Source: Rhodomicrobium sp. R_RK_3 (GTDB taxonomy: Bacteria; Pseudomonadota; Alphaproteobacteria; Rhizobiales; Rhodomicrobiaceae). From it: a stretch of DNA of 64,000 nt. The stretch is taken from the NCBI RefSeq assembly GCF_002198715.1, contig NZ_MWLK01000036.1, forward strand, positions 1 through 64,000, in the 5' to 3' direction. The notes beneath the pieces are model-generated. The model was not told where the DNA came from, ran no database searches, and worked only from the letters and a program-made list of their open reading frames with translations. Shown here in pieces: positions 34,500 to 44,328 of the stretch (the stretch's first letter is position 1; each line of letters begins with the position of its first letter). A program made the translations under genes and the position numbers.

Positions 34500-35261
34500 A
34501 TGCTGCGTTCGCTGATCTTCGCGGTCGTCTTCTACGTCAATATCGCGGTTTTCCTGATCTTTTCGCTGCCGCTGCTGCTCGGCCCCCGCCGCTGGGCGAT
34601 GGCGGCGCTGGAAGCGCACGCGCGCGTGTCGATCTGGTGGATGCGGGTCATCGTCGGAACCGGGCTCGAAGTGCGGGGCCGCGAGAATCTGCCCGCCGGA
34701 CCGGCTCTGATCGCCTCGAAGCATCAATCGGCCTGGGACACGTTCGGCCTCATTCCCCTGACGCGCGACCCGGCGATGGTCATGAAAAAGGAGCTGCTCT
34801 CTCTGCCGATCTACGGCTGGTTCTGCCGCAAGTTCGAGATGATCCCGATTGCCCGCGAACTGGGGCCCGCGGCGCTTCGCCAGATGGTGCGCGAGGCGGC
34901 GAAGCGGGCCGGCGAGGGGCGCGATGTGGTGATCTTTCCGGAGGGCACGCGGCGGGCTCCGGGTGCGCCGGGCGCTTATATGCCGGGCGTCGTCATGCTG
35001 TATGAGCAGCTCAAGCTTCCATGCGTGCCCGTCGCGCTGAATTCCGGCGTGTTCTGGCCGCGTCGGAGCATTTGGCGCCGCCCGGGCACCATCGTGGTCG
35101 AGTTCCTGCCCGCCATTCCTCCGGGCGTGCCGCGCCGCGATTTCCGGGCGCTGCTCGAGGATCGCATCGAGACCGCCACCGCGCGACTGGTCGCTCCCTA
35201 CGCCGCCGAACTTGCCGCGCGCAAGAGCGCAGCCGAGGCGAGCGATGAGGGCCGCCTCTGA
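34500..35261 (+). CDS. plsC: 1-acyl-sn-glycerol-3-phosphate acyltransferase (PlsC family)
   Basis: Transfers an acyl chain to lysophosphatidate in phospholipid synthesis (253 aa). Catalytic motif HxxxxD is present as KHQSAWDTFG, the acceptor-binding motif as FPEGTRRAPG, and the third block as VPVALNSGVFWPRR. An N-terminal hydrophobic helix (about residues 8-30) anchors it to the inner membrane. The ATG begins 4 nt after the YdcF-type stop, so the two are co-transcribed. Length is normal for the family. Confidence 0.9.
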   Translation: MLRSLIFAVVFYVNIAVFLIFSLPLLLGPRRWAMAALEAHARVSIWWMRVIVGTGLEVRGRENLPAGPALIASKHQSAWDTFGLIPLTRDPAMVMKKELLSLPIYGWFCRKFEMIPIARELGPAALRQMVREAAKRAGEGRDVVIFPEGTRRAPGAPGAYMPGVVMLYEQLKLPCVPVALNSGVFWPRRSIWRRPGTIVVEFLPAIPPGVPRRDFRALLEDRIETATARLVAPYAAELAARKSAAEASDEGRL

Positions 35262-35360
35262 CGGTGCTTTTTCGCCCGATCTTCGACTCGATACCTTATA
35301 GCGAGACGGCGTTCGTGCCGCCAAAATCGGCTGCTCCAGGTGGCATTTCTACTGGTTATC

Positions 35361-35374
35361 CCCATATCTAGTGG
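35361..35374. promoter_or_regulatory. Candidate NrdR box upstream of nrdJ
   Basis: CCCATATCTAGTGG matches most conserved positions of the NrdR box (recalled core C-w-A-t-A-T-a-T-w-G-t-g). It lies about 28 bp upstream of a TTGACA (35402-35407) and 112 bp before the ATG. Only one box was found, while NrdR usually binds two spaced boxes. No cobalamin riboswitch was recognised in the leader. Confidence 0.35.
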
Positions 35375-35485
35375 CATAGCGGGGGTGCGAAACACGCCCC
35401 CTTGACAACAGAGTACAAAACAAGAACATTAGGCGCTCCCGGCTACGGCCTGGAACCGCGTTCTTGATTTCATGTTGGATACGCG

Positions 35486-37795
35486 ATGTCCCTCGATCAG
35501 CTTCCTTCCATCTCCCGGCAGATCTGGGAGCAGAAATACCGCTTCACGTCGCCGGACGGTCCGGCGGAAGCTTCGGTCGAGGCGAGCTGGCGGCGTGTCG
35601 CGCGCGCGGTCGCGGCGGCCGAGGCCGAGCCATTGCGAGCCGAAACCGAAGCGCGCTTCTACGACGCCCTCTCCTCTTTCGAATTCCTGCCCGCCGGACG
35701 CATCCTGTCGGGCGCGGGCACCGGGCGCAGCGTGACGCTGTTTAACTGCTTCGTGATGGGCGCGATCGAGGACGACATGGCCTCGATCTTCGAGAATGTG
35801 AAGGAAGCCGCGCTGACCATGCAGCAGGGCGGCGGCATCGGCCACGACTTCTCGACGCTCCGCCCGAAAGGCGCGTTAGTCCACGGCGTCGGCGCGGACG
35901 CGTCCGGTCCGGTCAGCTTCATGGATGTCTGGGACGCCATGTGCCGCACCATCATGTCGGCGGGTTCCCGGCGCGGCGCCATGATGGCGACGCTCGCCTG
36001 CGACCACCCTGACATCGAAGCCTTCATCGAGGCCAAGTCCGATCCGGCGCGCCTGCGCAATTTCAACCTGTCGGTGCTGGTCAGCGACGCCTTCATGCAG
36101 GCGGTCGAGCAGGACGCGCCGTGGGAGCTGGCATTCGGCGGCAAGGTCTACCGGACGCTGCCGGCGCGCGCGCTATGGGACAAGATCATGCGCTCGGCCT
36201 ATGAGTTCGCCGAGCCCGGCGTGATCTTCATCGATCGCGTCAACCGCGAAAATAATCTGCGCTACTGCGAGACCATCCACGCCACCAATCCGTGCGGCGA
36301 GCAGCCCTTGCCGCCCTACGGCGCCTGCCTGCTGGGGTCGATCAATCTGGCGCGGCTGGTGCGCGACCCGTTTACCGACGCGGCGGCGCTCGACGAGGCG
36401 CGGCTGGCGGAGCTTGTGGCGGTCGCCATCCGCTTCCTCGACAATGTCGTTGATGTCTCGAATTTCCCCCTAGAGGCGCAGCGGCGCGAGGCGCAAGCCA
36501 AACGCCGCCTTGGCCTCGGTGTCACCGGGCTAGCCGACGCGCTGATCTTCTGCCGGCAGCGTTATGGATCGGCGGAGGCGGCGGCTCTCGCCGAACGCTG
36601 GATGGCGCTGATCGAGGCCGCCGCCTATCGGGCGAGCGCGCAACTTGCCGCCGAGAAGGGCGCCTTTCCGCTTTATGACGCCGCCCGCTTCGCCGAGGGC
36701 ACGAGCTATGCTCGGCTTGATGCCGAAACCAAAGCGCTGATCGACGCGCATGGCCTGCGCAACGGCCTCTTGACCTCCATCGCGCCGACCGGGACGATCT
36801 CGCTGCTCGCAGGCAATGTGTCGAGCGGCATCGAGCCGGTCTTCGACTTCACCTATGATCGCCGCATCCTCGCCGCCGACGGCTCGACGCGCGAGGAGGG
36901 CGTCGAGGATTACGCCTATGCGCAGTTCCGCCGGACATTCGGGCCGAGCGCCCCGCTGCCGGATTATTTCGTCGCCACCGGCGCCCTGACCCCCGCCGAT
37001 CACCTGCGGATGCAGGCCGCGCTGCAGCGCCATGTCGATGCCTCGATCTCCAAGACCGTGAATTGCCCGGAGGATCTGAGCTTCGAGGCGTTCAAAGAGC
37101 TCTACCGCGATGCCTTCCAGCTGGAGCTGAAAGGCTGCACCGCCTACAGGCCGAACGCCATCACCGGCAGCGTGCTGGCGGTCAAGCCGGATGCGGCACC
37201 CGTCGAACAGGCGTCGGCGCCGGCCGCCGCATTGCTGCGGGCGGATGGCGGCGGCGGCTCCGCCGATGTCGTCTATATGGCCAAGCCGCTGGAGCGCGAT
37301 CCGGTCCTGGCGGGAAACACCTATAAGTTGAAATGGGCCGATAGCGACCACGCCATCTATGTCACCATCAACGACATCGTGCAGGACGGTCGGCGGCGGC
37401 CCTTCGAGATTTTCATCAACTCGAAGAACCTCGAGCACTACGCCTGGACCGTTGCTCTGACGCGGATGATCAGCGCGGTATTCCGGCGTGGCGGCGACGT
37501 CTCCTTCGTCGTCGAGGAACTAAAGGCGGTGTTCGATCCGCGCGGCGGACAATGGATGGGCGGGCGCTACGTGCCGAGCCTGCTCGCGGCGATCGGCGCC
37601 ATCATCGAGCAGCACATGCTGAGCAGCGGATTCCTGCAGGCGGAGGGCACCGAAGATACGATGCAGCCGGCGCGGAAGATGGCCGTGATGGGAGCAAGCG
37701 GCGCAAAATATTGTCCGCGCTGCGGCTCGGCCGCGCTGCACTACAGCGAGGGTTGCCTGCAATGCCGGGACTGCGGCTTTTCCAAATGCAGTTGA
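35486..37795 (+). CDS. nrdJ: Class II (adenosylcobalamin-dependent) ribonucleotide reductase
   Basis: Makes deoxyribonucleotides without oxygen dependence, using adenosylcobalamin to form the thiyl radical (769 aa). Landmarks are LFNCFVMGA (first redox Cys), QQGGGIGHDFS, the NPCGEQPLPPYGACLLGSINL stretch with the radical Cys and Glu, and GCTAYRPNA. The C-terminal zinc ribbon has CPRCG and CLQCRDCGFSKCS, supplying the Cys pair for reduction. No small subunit gene is nearby, as expected for class II. ATG at 35486. Expression may be under NrdR. Confidence 0.92.
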   Translation: MSLDQLPSISRQIWEQKYRFTSPDGPAEASVEASWRRVARAVAAAEAEPLRAETEARFYDALSSFEFLPAGRILSGAGTGRSVTLFNCFVMGAIEDDMASIFENVKEAALTMQQGGGIGHDFSTLRPKGALVHGVGADASGPVSFMDVWDAMCRTIMSAGSRRGAMMATLACDHPDIEAFIEAKSDPARLRNFNLSVLVSDAFMQAVEQDAPWELAFGGKVYRTLPARALWDKIMRSAYEFAEPGVIFIDRVNRENNLRYCETIHATNPCGEQPLPPYGACLLGSINLARLVRDPFTDAAALDEARLAELVAVAIRFLDNVVDVSNFPLEAQRREAQAKRRLGLGVTGLADALIFCRQRYGSAEAAALAERWMALIEAAAYRASAQLAAEKGAFPLYDAARFAEGTSYARLDAETKALIDAHGLRNGLLTSIAPTGTISLLAGNVSSGIEPVFDFTYDRRILAADGSTREEGVEDYAYAQFRRTFGPSAPLPDYFVATGALTPADHLRMQAALQRHVDASISKTVNCPEDLSFEAFKELYRDAFQLELKGCTAYRPNAITGSVLAVKPDAAPVEQASAPAAALLRADGGGGSADVVYMAKPLERDPVLAGNTYKLKWADSDHAIYVTINDIVQDGRRRPFEIFINSKNLEHYAWTVALTRMISAVFRRGGDVSFVVEELKAVFDPRGGQWMGGRYVPSLLAAIGAIIEQHMLSSGFLQAEGTEDTMQPARKMAVMGASGAKYCPRCGSAALHYSEGCLQCRDCGFSKCS

Positions 37796-37881
37796 TCGCG
37801 CCGCGATGGCCGCGCGGAAATCCTCGCTGACACCTGCCGGTTGGGAGCGCGAGGCACCGAAAAAAAAGCTGTGATATCCGG

Positions 37882-38178
37882 CTAATGCTTGGACGGGGAG
37901 CCGGCTTTCGCGACGCGAAGCCAGTCCAAGCCGGCGTCTTCCCGCGTCAATTGCCGTGCCCGCCGCTTGCCCGAGGCCCCCGCGCGCGGCGTTTCCTGGC
38001 TGATTTCGAGCGCCAGCCGCCTCGTATGCTCCAAGGTCAGCGCCGCCTGCTTGATGTGATCAGCGCTGGCCCGGAGCGCCGGGTCGAGCGACATCTGCAT
38101 GTAGACTTCCCAAAGATGCTTGATCAGCTCGGGCACGTTTTTCGTGTTGAGATCGTCTTGGCCATCGAAAGGTTTCAT
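37882..38178 (-). CDS. Small hypothetical protein
   Basis: 98-aa protein, predicted helical and cytosolic, with no signal peptide or TM helix. The middle (PELIKHLWEVYMQMSLDPALRASADHIKQAALTLEH trimmed to its helical pattern) suggests a four-helix fold, and the C-terminus is basic. The ATG at 38178 has AGGTG about 7 nt upstream; the frame continues to 38214 without support. It is convergent with nrdJ, 86 bp apart. Not recognised, and no function is assigned. Confidence 0.5.
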   Translation of the reverse strand: MKPFDGQDDLNTKNVPELIKHLWEVYMQMSLDPALRASADHIKQAALTLEHTRRLALEISQETPRAGASGKRRARQLTREDAGLDWLRVAKAGSPSKH

Positions 38179-38896
38179 CAGTATACACCTTACTTTCGTC
38201 AGAACCTCAGCCAAGCGGCGCGTCGGGCCGCCGATAGTGCGATAATTCTTAAGACCTGCGGCCTCATTTTGATTTGAAGTCGATACGGGCCGTGATCGTT
38301 TTCGCGCTTTGCAGAAGCTTTGGATTCAAGATCGACCCCGGTATTTAGTCATGCCGTCCCCCGCAAAAATTTACGCGAAATCATCGAGAGCAATATAAAT
38401 TGCAGGCTGACCGATTTCGCCAAATGGGTTAATTTACCCGCACAGCTTTAACCGCCAACCCAAAGCACAGGCTTAGAAAATCCTTATAGCATAAGACGCT
38501 AGCACGGCGACAATGGGTTTACAATTGAATCATGGATCGTATACCGTTTGGGAGATTCTGCGTTCAAATGTTCCGGAACGGTGAGGCGGACCGTCGCTCG
38601 GATCGACATTTTCGCCGTCTTCGGACCCCGCCGCGTTGCCTCAAAGCCCATATCGGCTTTCGCCGGAAACGCCGTTCGGCGCTTCTCGTCGAGCGCTTTC
38701 ACCCCGCCCTTGCCGGCCGAAACGTGGCGCCAATCTGACCATTCTGTCACAGCAATATAGCTGCGCCTACCCAAATTGCTTGGACGCATCCCTCGCGAGG
38801 GCCACCCGTCGCATTCGGCATTTTCGACGAAGGTCAGCTTGCGGGTTGCGGGTGGGGCCGACATAATGCGCGCAACCAATGCACAGGGAGGATTTC
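38179..38896. other. 718-bp gap between a small unknown gene and acs
   Basis: No gene is supported. Frames of 126 codons (minus, 38499-38879) and about 70 codons (plus, 38548-38760) overlap each other and lack ribosome binding sites. A near-palindrome GGGTTAATTTACCC lies at 38426-38439, and the part 38340-38500 is AT-rich with possible promoter elements. The block 38560-38770 resembles GC-rich intergenic sequence that I think recurs in rhizobial genomes, but this was not tested. Confidence 0.35.
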
Positions 38897-40846
<1,950 letters not shown>

Positions 40847-40897
40847 GCGGGCCGCAGGCAAAACCGAACCCGAACCTAACCCAATCCGCAGCAAAGC

Positions 40898-40919
40898 CCC
40901 TCTCCGACGGGAGAGGGGT
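40898..40919. terminator. Hairpin between convergent acs and response-regulator genes
   Basis: Perfect 9-bp stem CCCCTCTCC/GGAGAGGGG (40898-40906 with 40911-40919), loop GACG. Only two T residues follow on the plus strand and CTTTG on the minus strand, so the T-run is weak. Position between two convergent stop codons supports a bidirectional terminator. Confidence 0.6.
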
Positions 40920-40931
40920 TATGACCGCCGC

Positions 40932-41675
40932 TCAGGCCCCGTAGGACCCAAGTCGTTCCCGCGCGATCAGCGCGGCTTCGACGCGGTTCCTGGCATGCAG
41001 CTTTTGCAGAATGTTGGTCATGTAGTGCTTCACGGTCTTTTCGGTCAGACCGATATTTTCCCCGATTTCCTTGTTGCTCTGGCCTTCGCAGACGAAGCGC
41101 AGGATCTGCTCTTCCCGAGTGGTCAGATCGACGAAGGTCTTCGTGAAGGCGCCGGGCACCATGTGAGTGCCGCGCGTGCCGAGCAGCTTGGCCGCGAGGC
41201 CCGGCGAGACATAGGCCTCGCCGCTGTAGACCGCCTGCGCCGTCTTCAAAAGCTCATCCGAGGAGACGCCCTTGACGACATAGCCGCTGGCGCCCCCGCG
41301 CAGCGCGTCGACGACATGCTGCTCGCCATCATGCGCCGTCAGCATGATGATGCGCACCGCCGGGCAGGAGCGCGAGATCTTGCGCGCCGCCTCGACGCCG
41401 TCGCCGGGCATGTTGATGTCGAGCAGGATGAGATCCGGGAGCAGCATTTCGGCGATCTGTATTGCCTCCGCGCCGGTGCCGCCTTGGGCGACGACCTCGA
41501 AGCGCGGCTCCCGCTGAAATGTATACACGAGGCCATCCCGCATGATAGGGTGATCGTCCACAATTGCGATGCGGATCACCTCTTCGCGTGCGCCTGTGGG
41601 AATGTCGCGCAAGGCATTAATATCAGGCCCCACTCTGAGCGGCGAATCCTCGGGGGGCGACTTGTCACTGCGCAT
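40932..41675 (-). CDS. NarL/LuxR-family response regulator
   Basis: Two-component regulator of 247 aa. The receiver domain (about residues 34-150) has the acidic pair in AIVDDHPIMRDG and the phosphoacceptor Asp86 in LILLDINMP, and conserved T and K (MLTAHD, YVVKG). The output domain is a LuxR-type HTH (LTTREEQILRFVCEGQSNKEI, then LTEKTVKHYMTNIL). A 30-residue N-terminal extension is not usual. No histidine kinase gene is adjacent, so it is an orphan here. GGAG lies 5 nt before the ATG. Its tail-to-tail position with acs makes a role in acetate metabolism possible but unproven. Confidence 0.9.
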   Translation of the reverse strand: MRSDKSPPEDSPLRVGPDINALRDIPTGAREEVIRIAIVDDHPIMRDGLVYTFQREPRFEVVAQGGTGAEAIQIAEMLLPDLILLDINMPGDGVEAARKISRSCPAVRIIMLTAHDGEQHVVDALRGGASGYVVKGVSSDELLKTAQAVYSGEAYVSPGLAAKLLGTRGTHMVPGAFTKTFVDLTTREEQILRFVCEGQSNKEIGENIGLTEKTVKHYMTNILQKLHARNRVEAALIARERLGSYGA

Positions 41676-41823
41676 GTGAACTCCGCTACCTTGGCTTCCC
41701 GCTCCCCCGCTCGCGACTATACCAATACCGCTGGTCGTCGGAAACGTCCCTTGGTCCGATAAACGTCAGACCATCGTGCCGGTTGCGGACATGCGCGCCT
41801 CGATATGAGACGGACATTCGCAG

Positions 41824-42213
41824 CTAAACGTCCGGCCGTTCCATTTGTTCCGTGGGAATTAGCACAATTTTTTCTATCGGACGCCAGGGGGTTTGAGGCG
41901 GCTGGAGAGTAATAGCGATGGGCAGCGGATGGGGCCGTTGCCGCAGATCCTGGACCTGCGTGTCCCCATCCGCAACCATCGCCGCCATTCCAAGACCCAC
42001 GAGCAGCACGAGGACGATTGCGCCAACGAAACCGACCAGCCAGCCGGGCGGGATAGGGACGCCAACAGCCTGCCCTCCGAAATGGACAACGGCAGCCCAG
42101 AACGCTGTGACGAACAGCACGACCAGGAATAAAATGAAGCGGCGCTGCAGCTCTGCGCGGCCAGCAGCCGGATGCGGGCGGTCGAATTCCGACACGCGCC
42201 ATACCTCTCTCAA
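41824..42213 (-). CDS. Small membrane protein with two TM helices
   Basis: 129-aa protein with two predicted TM helices (FILFLVVLFVTAFWAAVVHF and WLVGFVGAIVLVLLVGLGMAA) joined by a short Pro/Gly loop. The N-terminus is charged, and a Pro-rich tail of about 45 residues follows. Not recognised. It stands alone between the response regulator and the exporter locus. Start is an ATG at 42213, with a GTG (VSEFD) six codons later as an alternative. Confidence 0.5.
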   Translation of the reverse strand: MREVWRVSEFDRPHPAAGRAELQRRFILFLVVLFVTAFWAAVVHFGGQAVGVPIPPGWLVGFVGAIVLVLLVGLGMAAMVADGDTQVQDLRQRPHPLPIAITLQPPQTPWRPIEKIVLIPTEQMERPDV

Positions 42214-42332
42214 GATGGGATTTGTGTCCCCTCAGTATAGTGAGGCAAGTCAGCCGGATGCACCACATCCAATGGTCGAGTACCAAGGTCTGATTATGGA
42301 TAGTCTCGGCGCGTCGTGGGATTGTCTTGTTC

Positions 42333-42357
42333 AAAATGCCCAAGCCTTTGGCATTTT
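42333..42357 (-). terminator. Probable terminator of the type I secretion operon
   Basis: Inverted repeat AAAATGCC/GGCATTTT (42333-42340 with 42350-42357) with a 9-nt loop. On the minus strand it lies about 38 nt beyond the HlyC-like stop and ends in TTTT. On the plus strand it ends in TTTTT. The T-runs are part of the stem, so strength is uncertain. Confidence 0.45.
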
Positions 42358-42394
42358 TGGCGAAGATGCCCCCGGCGCGCGCAGACCGCTCGCT

Positions 42395-42952
42395 TCAGCC
42401 GGTCGCAGCCGGTTCCTTCTTCAGGCCCGCCATCAAATCCTTCACCGTCGTCAGCGTCGCGCCGCCGCCGCCGGGGACGGCGATCTGGGCGGTGATCGGC
42501 TGCCCCTTGCCGACCTTGGCGTCGAGATCGTGAAGGATGGAGCCGGCCAGCGCGGCGGGCGCCACCAGATCGACGAGCCAGAGGTGGGGGCCGCTCTTCC
42601 ATTCCTCATAGGTTAGGCGGAGCGGCTGTTGCGGGTTGGCGCGGAGCCGCTTGTCGATCGCGTCCGAAACGCTCGCCCACATGGCGAGGCCCGCCGCGAA
42701 GGTGCCGCCATTCTGCTGCCGGCGGGCGCGGGCGATCATATATTGATCGTGCAGCAGCGCTGGCAGCACGAAGACCCGCAGCGCGTCCAGCGACAGCGCC
42801 TTGTGCTTGGGCGCGCGCATCAGGATCGTCACCATGTCGCCAAAGGCCGCCGAGCGGATTAGCGCCTGCATCCGCTGTCCGGAAATCTGGCGCGGCGGCA
42901 CCGCTCTGAACGGGCGCACCGGGGTGTTTCCGGCAATGCTGTTTTCGGCCAT
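42395..42952 (-). CDS. HlyC-like toxin-activating lysine acyltransferase
   Basis: 185-aa protein of the RTX toxin-activating acyltransferase family, which moves an acyl chain from acyl-ACP to internal lysines of an RTX protein before export. Landmarks are MRAPKHKALSLDAL with the likely catalytic His50, VFVLPALLHDQYMI, FAAGLAMWASVSDAIDKRL, and the hallmark EEWKSGPHLWLVDLVAP with a conserved Asp128. The N-terminus is about 25 residues longer than in HlyC. It lies 44 bp after the fusion-protein gene at the end of the exporter operon. Its substrate is presumably one of the two RTX proteins upstream. The family call rests on the second half. Confidence 0.82.
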   Translation of the reverse strand: MAENSIAGNTPVRPFRAVPPRQISGQRMQALIRSAAFGDMVTILMRAPKHKALSLDALRVFVLPALLHDQYMIARARRQQNGGTFAAGLAMWASVSDAIDKRLRANPQQPLRLTYEEWKSGPHLWLVDLVAPAALAGSILHDLDAKVGKGQPITAQIAVPGGGGATLTTVKDLMAGLKKEPAATG

Positions 42953-42996
42953 CTCATCCTCCTCGTTTGTCCCTCGCGCCGCTTGTACGGGCGCGC

Positions 42997-44328
42997 CTAT
43001 TCCTCGCGCCAGGCGCGGTTGAAGCTGTCGACCATCGGCTGCACCAGATATTGGAAGGCCGTGCGGTCGCCGGTGCGGATCATCACCTCGACCTGCATGC
43101 CGGGCGTCAGCTTCAGCTTGCCGAGCTTGGCGATCTCGTCATCGGGCACTTCGATGCGGGCGAGGAAATATTGCTGGCGCGTCGCCGGATTCTCCAGCGC
43201 GTCGGCCGAGACATAGCTTACGGCGCCATGCAGCAGCGGCGTGGTGCGTTGCTTGAAGGCGAGCAGGCGCACCGCCGCAGTCTGGTCGAGCGTCACATTG
43301 TCGATGTCCTGCGGGCGGATGATGACTTCCGCGATCAAGCTGTCCTTGTCGGGCACGATCTCGAGGATGGTCTCGCCGGGCTTGATGACCGCGCCGACGG
43401 TATGCGCCACCATGTTCACCACCGTGCCGCCTACGGGCGCGGTGATGTTGATGCGCTTCAGCACATCGCGCGCGGCGACGGCCCGCTCCTGCAGGTCGCG
43501 CAGCTTCGATTGCGTGGTCTCCAATTCCTCGGTGACCGTCTTCTGGAATTCCTGCTGGCGCTGGATGATCTGCAGCTTGGTTTCGCCGACCGCCGTGCCG
43601 GTGCGGGCGATGTTCGACAGCAGCTCGCCTTCCTCGCCCTGCAGTGCGGCGGCGGAGCGCTCCAGCGCCAGGATGCGCGGCTTGGTGGTCTGGCCGAGCG
43701 ACATGAGCTGGCGCAGGCCCTTCAGCTCTTCCTCGATGAACTCCATCTGGCGCTGTTTTGAAGCGCGCTGGGATTTCATGCCGCTGATCTGTTCATCGAG
43801 CTGGGAGACGCGCTGCTCGAGAATGGCGATCTCGCCCTGGAGCGAGGCGCGGCGGGCTTCGAAAATGGCGTTCTGGCTGGCGATCACCAGCCGGGTTTCC
43901 GGTGTCTCATTGTCACCGGTCAGTTCAGCCGGGTAGGTGATGGTCTGCGAGCCGTCGCGCTCGGCGATGAGGCGCGCCTCGCCCGCCAGCTCCTTCACCA
44001 GAGAGCTGGAGACGATGGCCAGCATCGAGCGCGAGCGGACCGGGTCGAGCTTCACCAGCACATCGCCCGCATTCACGACATCGCCGTCGCGCACCATCAA
44101 TTGCTCGACGATGCCGCCTTCCAGATGCTGGAGCGTCTTGCGCTTGCTATCGACCATGATCGTGCCCTGCGCGATGACGGCGCTGGAGAGCGAGGCCGTC
44201 GCCGCCCAACTGCCGAAACCGACGAAGATCAGCACGATCCAGAACATGCCGAACAGGATCCAGGGCCGGGCATTGGTCTTGACCGTGACCTGGGGCGGGA
44301 TGGTCGGGCGCTTGTTGGGAGCCTTCAT
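42997..44328 (-). CDS. Type I secretion membrane fusion protein (HlyD/PrtE family)
   Basis: Periplasmic adaptor of a type I secretion system (443 aa). One N-terminal TM helix (WILFGMFWIVLIFVGFGSW), then a barrel-sandwich half, a long coiled coil (about residues 125-290), and the second half (INITAPVGGTVVNM, ILEIVPDKDSLIAEV). It links the ABC exporter to an outer-membrane TolC-like channel, which is not encoded in this window. Its ATG overlaps the ABC stop by 4 nt (ATGA), so the longer frame to 44457 is rejected. Length is normal for PrtE-type adaptors. Confidence 0.92.
   Translation of the reverse strand: MKAPNKRPTIPPQVTVKTNARPWILFGMFWIVLIFVGFGSWAATASLSSAVIAQGTIMVDSKRKTLQHLEGGIVEQLMVRDGDVVNAGDVLVKLDPVRSRSMLAIVSSSLVKELAGEARLIAERDGSQTITYPAELTGDNETPETRLVIASQNAIFEARRASLQGEIAILEQRVSQLDEQISGMKSQRASKQRQMEFIEEELKGLRQLMSLGQTTKPRILALERSAAALQGEEGELLSNIARTGTAVGETKLQIIQRQQEFQKTVTEELETTQSKLRDLQERAVAARDVLKRINITAPVGGTVVNMVAHTVGAVIKPGETILEIVPDKDSLIAEVIIRPQDIDNVTLDQTAAVRLLAFKQRTTPLLHGAVSYVSADALENPATRQQYFLARIEVPDDEIAKLGKLKLTPGMQVEVMIRTGDRTAFQYLVQPMVDSFNRAWREE

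Noticed and set aside
35262-35485. Possible cobalamin riboswitch before the B12-dependent reductase
   Set aside because: No B12-box-like sequence or suitable helices were found in the 224-bp leader.
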